Part shown: one piece after another, positions 15,897-24,533 of the stretch
Layout of the letters: the number at the start of each line of letters is the position of its first letter
Position numbering within the stretch: the stretch's first letter is position 1
Assembly (NCBI GenBank): GCA_963992225.1
Contig: CAXDTK010000001.1
Span: 52,448-116,447 of the forward strand
Source: Pelomonas sp963992225
GTDB taxonomy: Bacteria; Pseudomonadota; Gammaproteobacteria; Burkholderiales; Burkholderiaceae_C
Direction of reading: 5' to 3'
Length of the DNA: 64,000 nucleotides
Program-made: the position numbers and the translations under genes
The notes under the pieces: model-generated
The model's input: only the letters and a program-made list of their open reading frames with translations
Told to the model about the DNA's origin: nothing
The model's database searches: none

Positions 15897-16537
15897 CCAT
15901 CCCGCAGCTTCCCGACGAGAACGCCGGCCGCGCGCGCTGGTTGAACATCGCAGCGGCCGCGTGGCTGCTGCTCGTGAGCATCCTCGCGGTGGTCAACAGC
16001 GTGGGCCTGTCGCGCCTGAGCGAGCAGAGCCAGGCCAGCGCCCAGGATGCGCACGTGCAGGCGCTCAACACGCGCGTCGCCGAACTCGAACAGCAGGCGG
16101 CGGCCTCGAAGAACCAGCCCAAGCCTGTCACCCAGCCCGACTTCGAGGCCGCGCGCAAGGCGCTGGACGAGCGCCTGACGCAGGTCGAGCAGGCCCAGGC
16201 CGCAGACGCCCATACCGGCGACTTGCAGGCGCTGCAGGCGCGCATGGGCGACCTCGAAGCGCGCATGAAGCGAACCGCCGCGCCTGCCGCGGCACCCCGG
16301 CGCACCGCCGAGCCGGCCAATCCCAAGGTGCCCGAACCGCCGTTCAACGTCGTGGGCGTGGAACTGCGCGGCGGCGAGCGCTTCCTGTCGGTGGCGGCGC
16401 CCAAGGCCTCGTCGGTGCTGGACGTGTGGCTGCTGCGCGAAGGCGATGCCGTAGGCGCGTGGCATCTGCTGGCGATCGAGGCGCGCGCCGCCGTGTTCCG
16501 CGTGGACGGCCAGACCCAGCGCCTTGCGCTGCCATAG
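15893..16537 (+). CDS. single-pass membrane protein of the ICE mating operon
   Basis: A 214-residue protein with one transmembrane helix (about residues 18-36, WLNIAAAAWLLLVSILAVV), a long Gln/Ala/Glu-rich coiled-coil region (about 45-125) and a compact C-terminal domain of ~75 residues. The topology suggests a short cytoplasmic N-terminus and a periplasmic rod and head. The start overlaps the pilL stop by 4 nt and has GGAGG upstream. Equivalent unnamed proteins occur at this position in related ICEs; the function is not known. Confidence 0.78.
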   Translation: MTIPQLPDENAGRARWLNIAAAAWLLLVSILAVVNSVGLSRLSEQSQASAQDAHVQALNTRVAELEQQAAASKNQPKPVTQPDFEAARKALDERLTQVEQAQAADAHTGDLQALQARMGDLEARMKRTAAPAAAPRRTAEPANPKVPEPPFNVVGVELRGGERFLSVAAPKASSVLDVWLLREGDAVGAWHLLAIEARAAVFRVDGQTQRLALP

Positions 16538-16546
16538 GAGCCGGCC

Positions 16547-17269
16547 ATGAAGCACGCCGCGATCTGCTTCGCCGCCATCCTCGCCGCTGTCGCAGGCACG
16601 GCCTCGGCGCAGTCGGCGCCGGTCGCGTCCTCGCGCACCGTTCCCGCCCAGGTGCAGAACAGCAGCGACGCTGCGCTGGACGAGCGCCTGGCACGCGATT
16701 GGGGGCTGCGCCCCGAGGAGTGGGCGCGCTACCGCCAACTGATGCAGGGGCCGCTGGGCATCTATTCCCCGAACCTCGATCCGCTGACGGCGCTGGGCAT
16801 CGAGGCGCGCAGCGACGAGGAACGCAACCGCTATGCAGAGCTGCAGGTGCAGGCGGAATCGAAGCGCGTGGGCAAGACGCTGGCGTACCAGCGGGCCTAC
16901 GACGCGGCGTGGAAGCGGCTCTATCCGGGACAGCAGCGCGTGAACATGCCCGGTGCGAAGGTGCCGGGCGCCGGCAACCGGGGCTCGGGCCGGCTGGCGG
17001 TTTTCGTGAAGGCCGAGTGCCCGCCGTGCGAGCAGCGCGTGCGCCAGTTGCAGGCGGCCGGCACCGCCTTCGACCTCTACATGGTCGGCAGCCGCCAGGA
17101 GGACGCCCGCATCCGCCAGTGGGCGACGCAGGCCGGCATCGACGCCGGCCGCGTGCGCTCGCGCACCATCACGCTCAACCATGACGCCGGGCGCTGGCTG
17201 TCGCTCGGCCTGCCCGGCGATCTGCCCGCTGTGGTGCGCGAGGTCAACGGCCAATGGCAGCGGCAGTAA
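16547..17269 (+). CDS. TIGR03759-family ICE protein, exported, CPPC motif
   Basis: A 240-residue exported protein with a signal peptide (about residues 1-21, cut after TASA). The N-terminal half holds the LARDWGLRPEEWARY segment and GPLGIYSPNLDPLTALGIEA, which are typical of TIGR03759. The C-terminal half looks like a thioredoxin fold with CPPC near residue 157. It is thus a likely periplasmic thiol-disulfide partner of the secretion machine. The gap to the upstream gene is 9 bp, and its last 16 nt overlap the transglycosylase gene. Confidence 0.85.
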   Translation: MKHAAICFAAILAAVAGTASAQSAPVASSRTVPAQVQNSSDAALDERLARDWGLRPEEWARYRQLMQGPLGIYSPNLDPLTALGIEARSDEERNRYAELQVQAESKRVGKTLAYQRAYDAAWKRLYPGQQRVNMPGAKVPGAGNRGSGRLAVFVKAECPPCEQRVRQLQAAGTAFDLYMVGSRQEDARIRQWATQAGIDAGRVRSRTITLNHDAGRWLSLGLPGDLPAVVREVNGQWQRQ

Positions 17270-17838
17270 CCCGCCGTGCAGGCTGCGCGGCCTTGGTCCT
17301 CGGCCTTTGCGCCCATGCCGCCATCGTCTTCGGCCAGGAGGTGCCGCCACCTGCCTACCAGCTCGCCGCTCAGCAGGCGGGCGTGCCGTCGCCGGTGCTG
17401 TATGCGGTGGCGCTGCAGGAGAGCGGCGCCCGGCTGCGCGGCCGGCTGATCCCGTGGCCGTGGACGCTCAACGTCGCCGGCCGCGCCGAACGCTACGCCA
17501 CGCGGGCCGAGGCCTGCGCAGGCATCCGCCGGGCGCTCGCCAGCACGCCGGCCAACCGCATCGACGCCGGCCTCGGCCAGGTCAACCTCGGCTACCACGC
17601 GCACCGCTACGCGCATCCCTGCGAGCTGCTGGACCCGTACCGCAACCTCGCCATCGCCGCGGAAATCCTGCAGGAGCAGCACACGCCGGGCGAGGACTGG
17701 CTGGTCGCCATCGGCCGCTACCACCGCCCCGCGGGCGGCGAGCCGGCCGCCCGCTACCGCCGCAGCGTCCACCAGCACCTGACCCGCGTGCTCGGGCCAG
17801 GCGCCTCACTTCCCTCTGCCCGGAGTCCCATGCCATGA
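17254..17838 (+). CDS. lytic transglycosylase of the conjugation machinery
   Basis: A 194-residue exported protein with a signal peptide (about residues 1-27). The SLT-type fold is shown by ALQESG near residue 53, with the catalytic Glu, then a GLGQVNLG block near 110 and a final AIGRYHRPAG segment. It would open peptidoglycan locally so the T4SS can span the wall. The start lies inside the end of the preceding gene (16-nt overlap) and the stop overlaps the next start by 4 nt, which is strong evidence of translational coupling. Family membership is clear. Confidence 0.88.
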   Translation: MAAAVTRRAGCAALVLGLCAHAAIVFGQEVPPPAYQLAAQQAGVPSPVLYAVALQESGARLRGRLIPWPWTLNVAGRAERYATRAEACAGIRRALASTPANRIDAGLGQVNLGYHAHRYAHPCELLDPYRNLAIAAEILQEQHTPGEDWLVAIGRYHRPAGGEPAARYRRSVHQHLTRVLGPGASLPSARSPMP

Positions 17839-18389
17839 ACCGCATCCTCGTTGCCGCGACTGCGGCGCTGCTGGCCACCACCGCCGACGCGCAGGACCGC
17901 AGCCCCTATACCAAGCCGGCGTCACCGCCGCTGATCGTGGTCGAGGACAAGGGCGGCACCTCGGCGCTGCCGTACTACCGCGCCTTGAACCCGCAAGATG
18001 CGCAGCCAGGCCAACCGGCCATGCCGCAACCAGTACCCCGCATCGGCAATCCTGCCGATGCCGAGGCGGCCATGCTGCCGGTGCGCTCGGCGCGGCTCAC
18101 CCCGGGCGACGAGCCGCGTCGCGTGATCCGCGCGCCAGGCCTCACGCCATTGTTCCTGGTCGGCGACGATGACGCCTCGCGCGCATGGCTCAAACAGCGG
18201 GGCAAGGATTTGCAGGCGCTGCGCGCCGTGGGCCTGGTGGTCAACGTGGCGACGCCCGAAGCACTGGCCGCGCTGCGCCGCCTGGCACCTGGTTTGATGC
18301 TCTCGCCGGTCTCGGGAGACGAGCTGGCGCAGCGCTTGGGGCTCAAGCACTACCCGGTGCTGATCACCGCCACGGGCATCGAGCCCTGA
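17835..18389 (+). CDS. TIGR03765-family ICE protein
   Basis: A 184-residue exported protein with a signal peptide (about residues 1-19, DA/QD region). Its ordered part (PLFLVGDDDASRAWLKQRGK, then AVGLVVNVATPEALAALRRL and LKHYPVLIT) fits TIGR03765, a periplasmic component of the PFL_4695 type. It overlaps the transglycosylase stop by 4 nt and precedes traD by 20 bp. No enzymatic motif is visible; a thioredoxin-like beta-alpha pattern without paired Cys is suggested by the C-terminal half. Confidence 0.83.
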   Translation: MNRILVAATAALLATTADAQDRSPYTKPASPPLIVVEDKGGTSALPYYRALNPQDAQPGQPAMPQPVPRIGNPADAEAAMLPVRSARLTPGDEPRRVIRAPGLTPLFLVGDDDASRAWLKQRGKDLQALRAVGLVVNVATPEALAALRRLAPGLMLSPVSGDELAQRLGLKHYPVLITATGIEP

Positions 18390-18409
18390 TGTGACGTGAA
18401 GCGCCCGCC

Positions 18410-20569
18410 ATGGACCAGTCCCAAGCCGTCGAAGTCTTGCTGCGGCCAGCGGTGGAGCTATACACCGTCGCGGTCTGTGCGGGCGCCGCGTTTCTATGCC
18501 TGGTGGCCCCGTGGTCGCTCGCGCTGAGCCCTCTACTCGGCCTGGGCAGCGCGCTCGCCTTCATCGCCTTCGGCGCGCTGCGCTTTCACGACGCCTGGGC
18601 CATCCTGCGCTACCGGCGCAACATCCGGCGCCTGCCGCGCTACGTGATGACCAGCCGCGACGTGCCGGTCAGCCAGCAGCGGCTGTTCGTCGGCCGGGGC
18701 TTCCGCTGGGACCAGCGGCACACGCACCGGCTGATGCAGACCTACCGGCCGGAGTTCAGGCGCTACGTCGAACCGGCGGCGATCTACCGAATGGCGCGGC
18801 GCATGGAAGAGCGCCTGGAGTTCGCGCCGTATCCGCTGTCCAAGATGGCAAAGGCCCTGGCCTGGGACAGTCCGCTGAACCCGGCGCGGCCGCTGCCGCC
18901 GGTGGGGGGCCTGCCGCGGCTGCACGGCATTGAGCCGCACGAGGTCGACGTCACCCTGCCGTTGGCCGAGCGCGTCGGCCACAGCCTGGTGTTAGGCACC
19001 ACGCGCGTCGGCAAGACCCGCCTGGCCGAGCTGTTCATCACGCAGGACATCCGGCGCAAGGTCAATGGGCAGCACGAGGTCGTGATCGTCTTCGACCCCA
19101 AGGGCGACGCGGACCTGTTGAAGCGCATGTACGTGGAGGCCAAGCGCGCCGGACGCGAAGGCGAGTTCTATGTCTTCCACCTAGGCTGGCCGGACATCTC
19201 CGCACGCTACAACGCGGTGGGACGCTTCGGCCGCATCAGCGAAGTCGCCACGCGCATCGCGGGCCAGCTCTCCGGTGAAGGCAACAGCGCGGCTTTCCGC
19301 GAGTTCGCCTGGCGCTTCGTCAACATCATCGCGCGGGCTTTGGTGGAGTTGGGACAGCGGCCCGACTACCTGCTGATCCAGCGCCACGTCATCAACATCG
19401 ATGCGCTGTTCATCGAGTATGCCCAGCACTACTTCGCACGGGAAGAGCCGAAAGCCTGGGAGGTCATCGTCCAGCTCGAAGCCAAGCTGAACGACAAGAA
19501 CATCCCGCGCAACATGATCGGCCGCGAGAAGCGCGTCGTCGCGCTGGAGCAGTACCTCTCGCAGGTACGCATCTACGACCCGGTGCTCGACGGCCTGCGC
19601 AGCGCTGTGCGCTACGACCGAACCTACTTCGACAAGATCGTCGCGTCGCTGCTGCCGCTGCTGGAAAAGCTCACCACCGGCAAGATCGCGCAGTTGCTCG
19701 CGCCGAACTATTCGGACCTCTCCGACCCGCGACCGATCTTCGACTGGATGCAGATCATCCGAAAGCGGGCCGTGGTCTACGTCGGGCTGGATGCGCTGTC
19801 GGACGCGGAAGTCGCGGCGGCGGTCGGCAACTCGATGTTCAGCGATCTCGTCTCGGTCGCCGGGCACATCTACAAGTTCGGCATCGACGACGGCCTGCCG
19901 GGCGCTGCGACCGGCGTGAAAGTGCCGATCAACGTGCACGCCGACGAGTTCAACGAACTCATGGGCGACGAGTTCATCCCGATGGTCAACAAGGGCGGCG
20001 GCGCAGGCGTGCAGGTCACGGCATACACGCAGACCCTCTCGGACATCGAGGCGCGCATCGGCAACCGTGCGAAGGCGGGTCAGGTGGTGGGCAACTTCAA
20101 CAACCTGTTCATGCTGCGCGTGCGCGAGACCGCCACGGCCGAGCTGCTGACGCGGCAACTGCCCAAGGTCGAGGTCTACACGACGACGGTGATGAGCGGT
20201 GCCACCGACAGCTCCGATCCGACCGGCAACACCGCTTTCACGTCCAACACGCAGGACCGCATCAGCAGCAACAGCGTGCCGCTGATCGAGCCCGCGCACG
20301 TCGTCAGCCTGCCCAAGGGCCAAGCCTTCGCGCTGATCGAAGGCGGTCACCTGTGGAAGGTGCGTATGCCTTTGCCGGCACCGGACCCCGACGAGGCCAT
20401 GCCCAAGGATCTGCAGGAGCTGGCCGGCTACATGCGCCAGCACTACGTCGAGGCCGGCGACTGGTGGGACAACAAGGGGCTTCCCGGCCTGCAGGACCAG
20501 GCGCTGCCCGACGATCTGCTCGCCGACTTCAAGCAGATGGCGAGCGCGGATGAAGGGGCCACGGCATGA
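18410..20569 (+). CDS. traD: conjugative coupling protein TraD (VirD4 type)
   Basis: A 719-residue VirD4-class ATPase which hands the relaxase-bound strand to the secretion channel. Two hydrophobic segments near residues 20-60 anchor it in the inner membrane. The Walker A motif GTTRVGKTR is near 197 and a Walker B-like VIVFDPKGD near 226. Later motor segments include NVHADEFNELMGDEF near 510 and a QVTAYTQTLSDIE motif. Length and order fit the SXT/PFGI TraD family (TIGR03743). The start has no overlap (20-bp gap) and the stop overlaps the next gene by 4 nt. Apparently intact. Confidence 0.93.
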   Translation: MDQSQAVEVLLRPAVELYTVAVCAGAAFLCLVAPWSLALSPLLGLGSALAFIAFGALRFHDAWAILRYRRNIRRLPRYVMTSRDVPVSQQRLFVGRGFRWDQRHTHRLMQTYRPEFRRYVEPAAIYRMARRMEERLEFAPYPLSKMAKALAWDSPLNPARPLPPVGGLPRLHGIEPHEVDVTLPLAERVGHSLVLGTTRVGKTRLAELFITQDIRRKVNGQHEVVIVFDPKGDADLLKRMYVEAKRAGREGEFYVFHLGWPDISARYNAVGRFGRISEVATRIAGQLSGEGNSAAFREFAWRFVNIIARALVELGQRPDYLLIQRHVINIDALFIEYAQHYFAREEPKAWEVIVQLEAKLNDKNIPRNMIGREKRVVALEQYLSQVRIYDPVLDGLRSAVRYDRTYFDKIVASLLPLLEKLTTGKIAQLLAPNYSDLSDPRPIFDWMQIIRKRAVVYVGLDALSDAEVAAAVGNSMFSDLVSVAGHIYKFGIDDGLPGAATGVKVPINVHADEFNELMGDEFIPMVNKGGGAGVQVTAYTQTLSDIEARIGNRAKAGQVVGNFNNLFMLRVRETATAELLTRQLPKVEVYTTTVMSGATDSSDPTGNTAFTSNTQDRISSNSVPLIEPAHVVSLPKGQAFALIEGGHLWKVRMPLPAPDPDEAMPKDLQELAGYMRQHYVEAGDWWDNKGLPGLQDQALPDDLLADFKQMASADEGATA

Positions 20570-21315
20570 GCGACCCCGCCGTCGCCGTCCAGCGCCAGCA
20601 GGTTCGCCAGCAGGGCCTGATCGCGGGCCTCATCACGCTGCCGTTCCGGCTGTTCGGGGTGTTGGCCGGTTCGCTGGTGCTGTGCATCGCGATCGAGTGC
20701 ATCGGCATGCACTTCTTCTGGCCCGAGCAGGGCTGGCGCCACGCGCAGGGCATGCTGGACTACGAGTTGTCGCAGGTCTCGGAGCATTTCACGCAAAGCG
20801 TGCTGGTGCAGGAACCGGGGCGCAGTGCACGCCAGCTCGTCGAGTGGGCCTACCAAGGGCTGTTCGTGAAGACGGGCCTGCTGGACTGGATACGCGACGC
20901 GGCGGCGCAATCACGCGCCGGTGCGCACAGCCAGGTACAGGACTTCCGCCACTACATCAGTCAGCTCTACGTGCACGTGGAGAGCTACCTGATCGCCTCG
21001 GCCTACACGGTGCTGGTGTTCCTCGTGCGGCTGCTGGTGCTGGTCCTGACCCTGCCGCTGTTCCTGATGGCGGCCTTCACCGGCCTGGTGGATGGCCTTG
21101 TGCGCCGCGACGTGCGCGGCTTCGGCGCCGGGCGCGAATCGGGCTTCGTCTACCACCGGGCGAGAGCCAGCCTGATGCCGCTGGCGGTGCTGCCCTGGGT
21201 CACTTACCTGGCGTTGCCGGTCAGCGTGCATCCGCTGCTGATTCTGCTGCCCAGCGCGGCGCTGCTGGGCGTAGCGGTGTGCATCGCGTCGGCGACGTTC
21301 AAGAAGTACCTGTAG
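20566..21315 (+). CDS. TIGR03747-family ICE membrane protein
   Basis: A 249-residue inner-membrane protein. Predicted helices lie near residues 20-45, 135-170 and two more towards the C-terminus (about 200-245). The central VEWAYQGLFVKTGLLDWI region and the GLVDGLVRRDVRGFGAGRES loop are characteristic of TIGR03747 (PFL_4697 type). It overlaps traD by 4 nt, which suggests cooperation with the coupling protein. The gap of 113 bp that follows is the largest inside this part of the operon and contains no gene. Confidence 0.86.
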   Translation: MSDPAVAVQRQQVRQQGLIAGLITLPFRLFGVLAGSLVLCIAIECIGMHFFWPEQGWRHAQGMLDYELSQVSEHFTQSVLVQEPGRSARQLVEWAYQGLFVKTGLLDWIRDAAAQSRAGAHSQVQDFRHYISQLYVHVESYLIASAYTVLVFLVRLLVLVLTLPLFLMAAFTGLVDGLVRRDVRGFGAGRESGFVYHRARASLMPLAVLPWVTYLALPVSVHPLLILLPSAALLGVAVCIASATFKKYL

Positions 21316-21428
21316 CCGCATCGGCCGCCGCCGCGGAAAGCGGTGGCGGGCCGGTTCCGATTGATTGCGGCGCTGGAAGACCGGCCGTTTGAGCATCGAG
21401 CCATCCGCATCCCTCGGAGAACGGCTCG

Positions 21429-21836
21429 ATGGAAACCACTCGCAATCCCGCGCAGGTTCGGCGTTTCGCCGTCGCGGCACCCTGGGCCGTGCGTCTTGCC
21501 GCGCTGCTGCTTGCCGCTGCCGGATTGCAGCCCGCCATCGCGGCCGATGCCTCCGACAACGCCGCGGAGCGCGAGATGCTCGCCGCGGTGACGCACCAGC
21601 TCGACCTGCTGGACCGTCTCGCCGAGCGTGCCGCAGCCACCGCGCCGCAGGAGCGCGCCCGCTACCACTTCGACTACGTGCGGCTGCGCGCCGACCTGGA
21701 GCGTGTGCGCACCGGCGTGCGCGACTACCTCGTTCCGCAACGCGCCCAGCCGCGTGATCCCGTGCCGCTGGCCGGCGGCTACACGCGCAGCAACGCGGCG
21801 CCTGCGACGCCGGCCAAGGAGGCGCCGTCGCCATGA
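21429..21836 (+). CDS. RAQPRD-family ICE protein
   Basis: A 135-residue exported protein with a signal peptide (about residues 12-39). The mature part is helical, with paired-Leu spacing and a FDYVRLRADLERVRTGVRDY segment, and carries the signature RAQPRD near residue 104 which names the family (TIGR01690). It is a small periplasmic piece of the mating apparatus. The stop overlaps the next start by 4 nt. The start has GAGAACGG close upstream, a modest ribosome binding site. Confidence 0.9.
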   Translation: METTRNPAQVRRFAVAAPWAVRLAALLLAAAGLQPAIAADASDNAAEREMLAAVTHQLDLLDRLAERAAATAPQERARYHFDYVRLRADLERVRTGVRDYLVPQRAQPRDPVPLAGGYTRSNAAPATPAKEAPSP

Positions 21837-22072
21837 CGCCTTCCGCCGATCAGGTCGCCGCCTTCACGGCCAACAGCGGCTTCGCGCCCGGGGCCGTCTC
21901 CACCGTCGTGCTCGGTTTCGTCTTCGCCGTCCTGCTGCTGTGGGGCGTGTGGGCGATGCGCACCGCCTATGTCGGCTGGGCCGAGCACCACCTGACCCAA
22001 CGCCAGTTCCTCGGCGTCATCGTGCGCTTCATCGCGATGTACCTGGTGCTGGGCTTTTTCCTCCTGTCCTGA
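21833..22072 (+). CDS. TIGR03758-family small membrane protein
   Basis: A 79-residue protein with two hydrophobic segments (about residues 20-40 and 60-79) joined by a loop, AYVGWAEHHLTQRQF. Size and topology suit the TIGR03758 (PFL_4702) group and are reminiscent of pilin-like or VirB3-like small proteins of type IV systems. It overlaps the RAQPRD gene by 4 nt and precedes the next gene by 21 bp. Confidence 0.86.
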   Translation: MTPSADQVAAFTANSGFAPGAVSTVVLGFVFAVLLLWGVWAMRTAYVGWAEHHLTQRQFLGVIVRFIAMYLVLGFFLLS

Positions 22073-22093
22073 CCCCATGAAAGGTACTTCGCC

Positions 22094-22477
22094 ATGAACG
22101 CTCCCGCTACTTCTCCCCGTCTCACTTCGCTGCCTTTGCGGCCTTCGCGCATCGCCGCGCTGCTGATTCCGCTGGGCATCGCCGCCACGCCGCTGCCGTC
22201 GTTCGCCGACCTTCCCACGCTGGAAGACCCGTCGCGCGGCACCGGCAGCGGCATCATGCAGACGCTGCAAAACTACGGCTACGACATCGTGCTGCTGATC
22301 GCGCTGCTCGTCGTCGCCTCGATGTTCGTCGGTGTCTGCTACCACGCCTACACCCGCTACGCCGAGATCCACACCGGCCGCGCGACCTGGGGCCAGTTCG
22401 GCCTGACGGTGGCGGTGGGCGCGATCCTGCTGGTCGTCGGCATCTGGCTGCTGACCAAGGCCACCGGCGTCCTGTAA
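22094..22477 (+). CDS. TIGR03745-family ICE membrane protein (pilin-like)
   Basis: A 127-residue protein with an N-terminal signal-like segment (about residues 20-41, ending near FADLP) and two membrane helices (about 60-80 and 97-120). TraA/VirB2-type pilin precursors share this arrangement of long leader plus two helices, so a pilin role is plausible, but TIGR03745 is defined only as an ICE membrane protein. The gap to the next gene is 12 bp. Confidence 0.85.
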   Translation: MNAPATSPRLTSLPLRPSRIAALLIPLGIAATPLPSFADLPTLEDPSRGTGSGIMQTLQNYGYDIVLLIALLVVASMFVGVCYHAYTRYAEIHTGRATWGQFGLTVAVGAILLVVGIWLLTKATGVL

Positions 22478-22489
22478 GGCCCGGCAACG

Positions 22490-22918
22490 ATGGCCGGCGC
22501 CCTGGAGAGTCCGTCACGCGACGGGCTCGTGACCTTCCTGCCGCACCGCCTCAACCGCCACCCGGTGGTCGTGCGCGGGCTCACGGCCGACGAGCTGTGG
22601 GTCTGCGCCGGCCTGTCCGGCGCGGCCGGTCTCGTGGCCGGCGTGCCGCTGGCCTGGCTGACGCGCAGCATCGCGATGGTGCCCACGCTGATCGTCGCCG
22701 GCATCGGCATCGGTGTCTTCGTGGGCGGCGGCCTGCTGCGGCGGTGGAAGCGTGGCCGGCCCGACACCTGGCTGTACCGCCAGCTCCAGTGGCGCCTCGC
22801 GCTGCGCTACCCCGCGCTGGCTGCGCATGCGGGTGGGGGCCAGCTCATCACCCGGTCGGGCTGGTGGTCCACGCGGCGCCTGCGGCCCGATCCGTCCCTG
22901 CGTCGAGGTAGACCATGA
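22490..22918 (+). CDS. TIGR03750-family conjugal transfer protein
   Basis: A 142-residue protein with a cytoplasmic start (FLPHRLNRHPVVVRGLT) and two adjacent membrane helices (about residues 37-55 and 62-82), followed by a basic cytoplasmic segment RRWKRGRPDTWLYRQLQWRL. The architecture is that of VirB3/TraL-like proteins, which work next to the VirB4 ATPase. It overlaps the next start by 4 nt (ATGA). Confidence 0.86.
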   Translation: MAGALESPSRDGLVTFLPHRLNRHPVVVRGLTADELWVCAGLSGAAGLVAGVPLAWLTRSIAMVPTLIVAGIGIGVFVGGGLLRRWKRGRPDTWLYRQLQWRLALRYPALAAHAGGGQLITRSGWWSTRRLRPDPSLRRGRP

Positions 22919-23607
22919 GCCGATTCAAGAACGAGGTCGCGCACCTGCAGGCGCACGTGAAGACCTTGCGCCTGGCCGGCGCCGCGCTGTTCATCGTGGC
23001 GCTGCTGCTTGGCTTCGGCTGGTGGAGCGCGCCCAAGAGCCTGACCATCCACGTGCCGCCCGACCTGCGCTCGGGCAGCACGCGCAAGTGGTGGGACGTT
23101 CCGCCCGAGAGCGTCTACGCCTTCACCTTCTACATTTGGCAGCAAGCCCAGCGCTGGCCGACCAACGGCGAGCAGGACTATCCGCGCAACCTGCATGCGC
23201 TGTCTGCGTACTTCACGCCGAGCTGCCGCGCCTTTCTGCAACAGGACTTCGAGTTTCGGCGCAGCAACGGCGAGCTGCGGCAGCGCGTGCGCGGCATCTA
23301 CGAGATTCCCGGCCGCGGCTACGGCGACGACCCGGCCGCGCGCGTGCGCACCGTGTCGGCCAACAACTGGATCGTCACGCTGGACGTGAGCGCCGACGAG
23401 TACCTGGGCGCCGAGCAGGTCAAGCGCGCGCTCGTGCGCTACGCGCTCAAGGTCGTGCGTATGGACGTGGACCCCGAGCGCAACCCCTTCGGCCTGGCGC
23501 TGGACTGCCATGCACGCGCGCCGGAGCGCATCGAAACCCCTCCGCCTGCGGCGCCACCCGGCCGGGCCACGAGCGCCGGCTCCAACCTGCAGGGAGACAC
23601 CCCATGA
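22915..23607 (+). CDS. TIGR03746-family protein (VirB8/TraE-like)
   Basis: A 230-residue bitopic inner-membrane protein: a short cytoplasmic N-terminus, one helix at about residues 21-40, then a periplasmic domain with the beta-rich RSGSTRKWWDVPPESVYAF segment and YLGAEQVKRALVRYALKVVR. This matches the PFL_4703/TIGR03746 group, the TraE/VirB8-like scaffold of GI-type systems. The start overlaps the upstream gene and the stop overlaps the downstream gene by 4 nt each. Confidence 0.88.
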   Translation: MSRFKNEVAHLQAHVKTLRLAGAALFIVALLLGFGWWSAPKSLTIHVPPDLRSGSTRKWWDVPPESVYAFTFYIWQQAQRWPTNGEQDYPRNLHALSAYFTPSCRAFLQQDFEFRRSNGELRQRVRGIYEIPGRGYGDDPAARVRTVSANNWIVTLDVSADEYLGAEQVKRALVRYALKVVRMDVDPERNPFGLALDCHARAPERIETPPPAAPPGRATSAGSNLQGDTP

Positions 23608-24533
23608 AGTCCCTCGTGAAGCGTTCATCTGCGGCGGCCCTGGCCGGCCTGCTGCTGTGCCTGGCTTTCGTGCCTGCGGTCCATGCCGTCGAAATCCTAC
23701 GCTGGGAGCGCCTGCCGCTGGCGGTGCCGCTGGTGGTCGGCCAGGAGCGTGTGGTGTTCATCGAACGCAACGTGCGCATCGGTGTGCCGCCCACGGTCGG
23801 CGAGCAGTTGCGCGTGCAGAGCGCCGGAGGCGCGATCTACCTGCGCGCCAATGCGCCAATCCTGCCCACGCGGCTGCAATTGCAGGACGTGGAATCGGGC
23901 GCGCTGATCCTGCTCGACATTGCGGCCGAGCCGGCCAAGGCAGGTCAGCCGGCGCTCGAACCCGTGCGCATCGTGGAAGGTGACGTGCCGGCGACCCGCT
24001 ACGGCGAGCCCGCAAAACCTGCAGCGACTGCGGACGACGATGCGGAACGCACGGCACCTGCTGCAAAGCAGGCCACGCCGGTGGCGGTCGTGCTCACGCG
24101 CTATGCAGCGCAGAACCTCTACGCGCCGCTGCGCACCGTAGAGCCCGTTCCCGGCATCGGCCGCGTCAACCTGCGGCGCGGCCTGGAGCTTTCCACCTTG
24201 CTGCCGACGCTGCCGGTGCATGCGCAGGCACTGGCCGCGTGGCGGCTCGAAGACCAGTGGGTGACGGCGGTGAAGCTCACCAACATCTCCGCCCGCGGGC
24301 TCGACCTGGACCCGCGCGCGTTGCAGGGCGACTTCCTCGCCGCGACCTTCCAGCACCCGAACCTAGCGCCGGCCGGCCGCGCCGCCGACACCACGGTCGT
24401 CTACCTCGTTACCCGTGGCCACGGCCTGGCCGAGTCGCTGCTGCCCAAGCTCTCACCGATCGACGCGACGGTGAACCTGCCGCCGGCCGCGGCGGCCGGC
24501 CAGGCCGAAGGAGGTGCCCGCCATGAAAAGTAA
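23604..24533 (+). CDS. TIGR03749-family protein (TraK/VirB9-like)
   Basis: A 309-residue exported protein with a signal peptide (about residues 1-28). The N-terminal domain (VEILRWERLPLAVPLVVGQE, then ERNVRIGVPP) and the beta-rich C-terminal part (WVTAVKLTNISARGLDLDPR) are typical of TIGR03749, the TraK/VirB9-like secretin-related member of the outer-membrane core. A flexible Ala/Glu-rich linker separates the two. It overlaps the preceding gene by 4 nt and the VirB10-like gene by 11 nt. Confidence 0.87.
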   Translation: MKSLVKRSSAAALAGLLLCLAFVPAVHAVEILRWERLPLAVPLVVGQERVVFIERNVRIGVPPTVGEQLRVQSAGGAIYLRANAPILPTRLQLQDVESGALILLDIAAEPAKAGQPALEPVRIVEGDVPATRYGEPAKPAATADDDAERTAPAAKQATPVAVVLTRYAAQNLYAPLRTVEPVPGIGRVNLRRGLELSTLLPTLPVHAQALAAWRLEDQWVTAVKLTNISARGLDLDPRALQGDFLAATFQHPNLAPAGRAADTTVVYLVTRGHGLAESLLPKLSPIDATVNLPPAAAAGQAEGGARHEK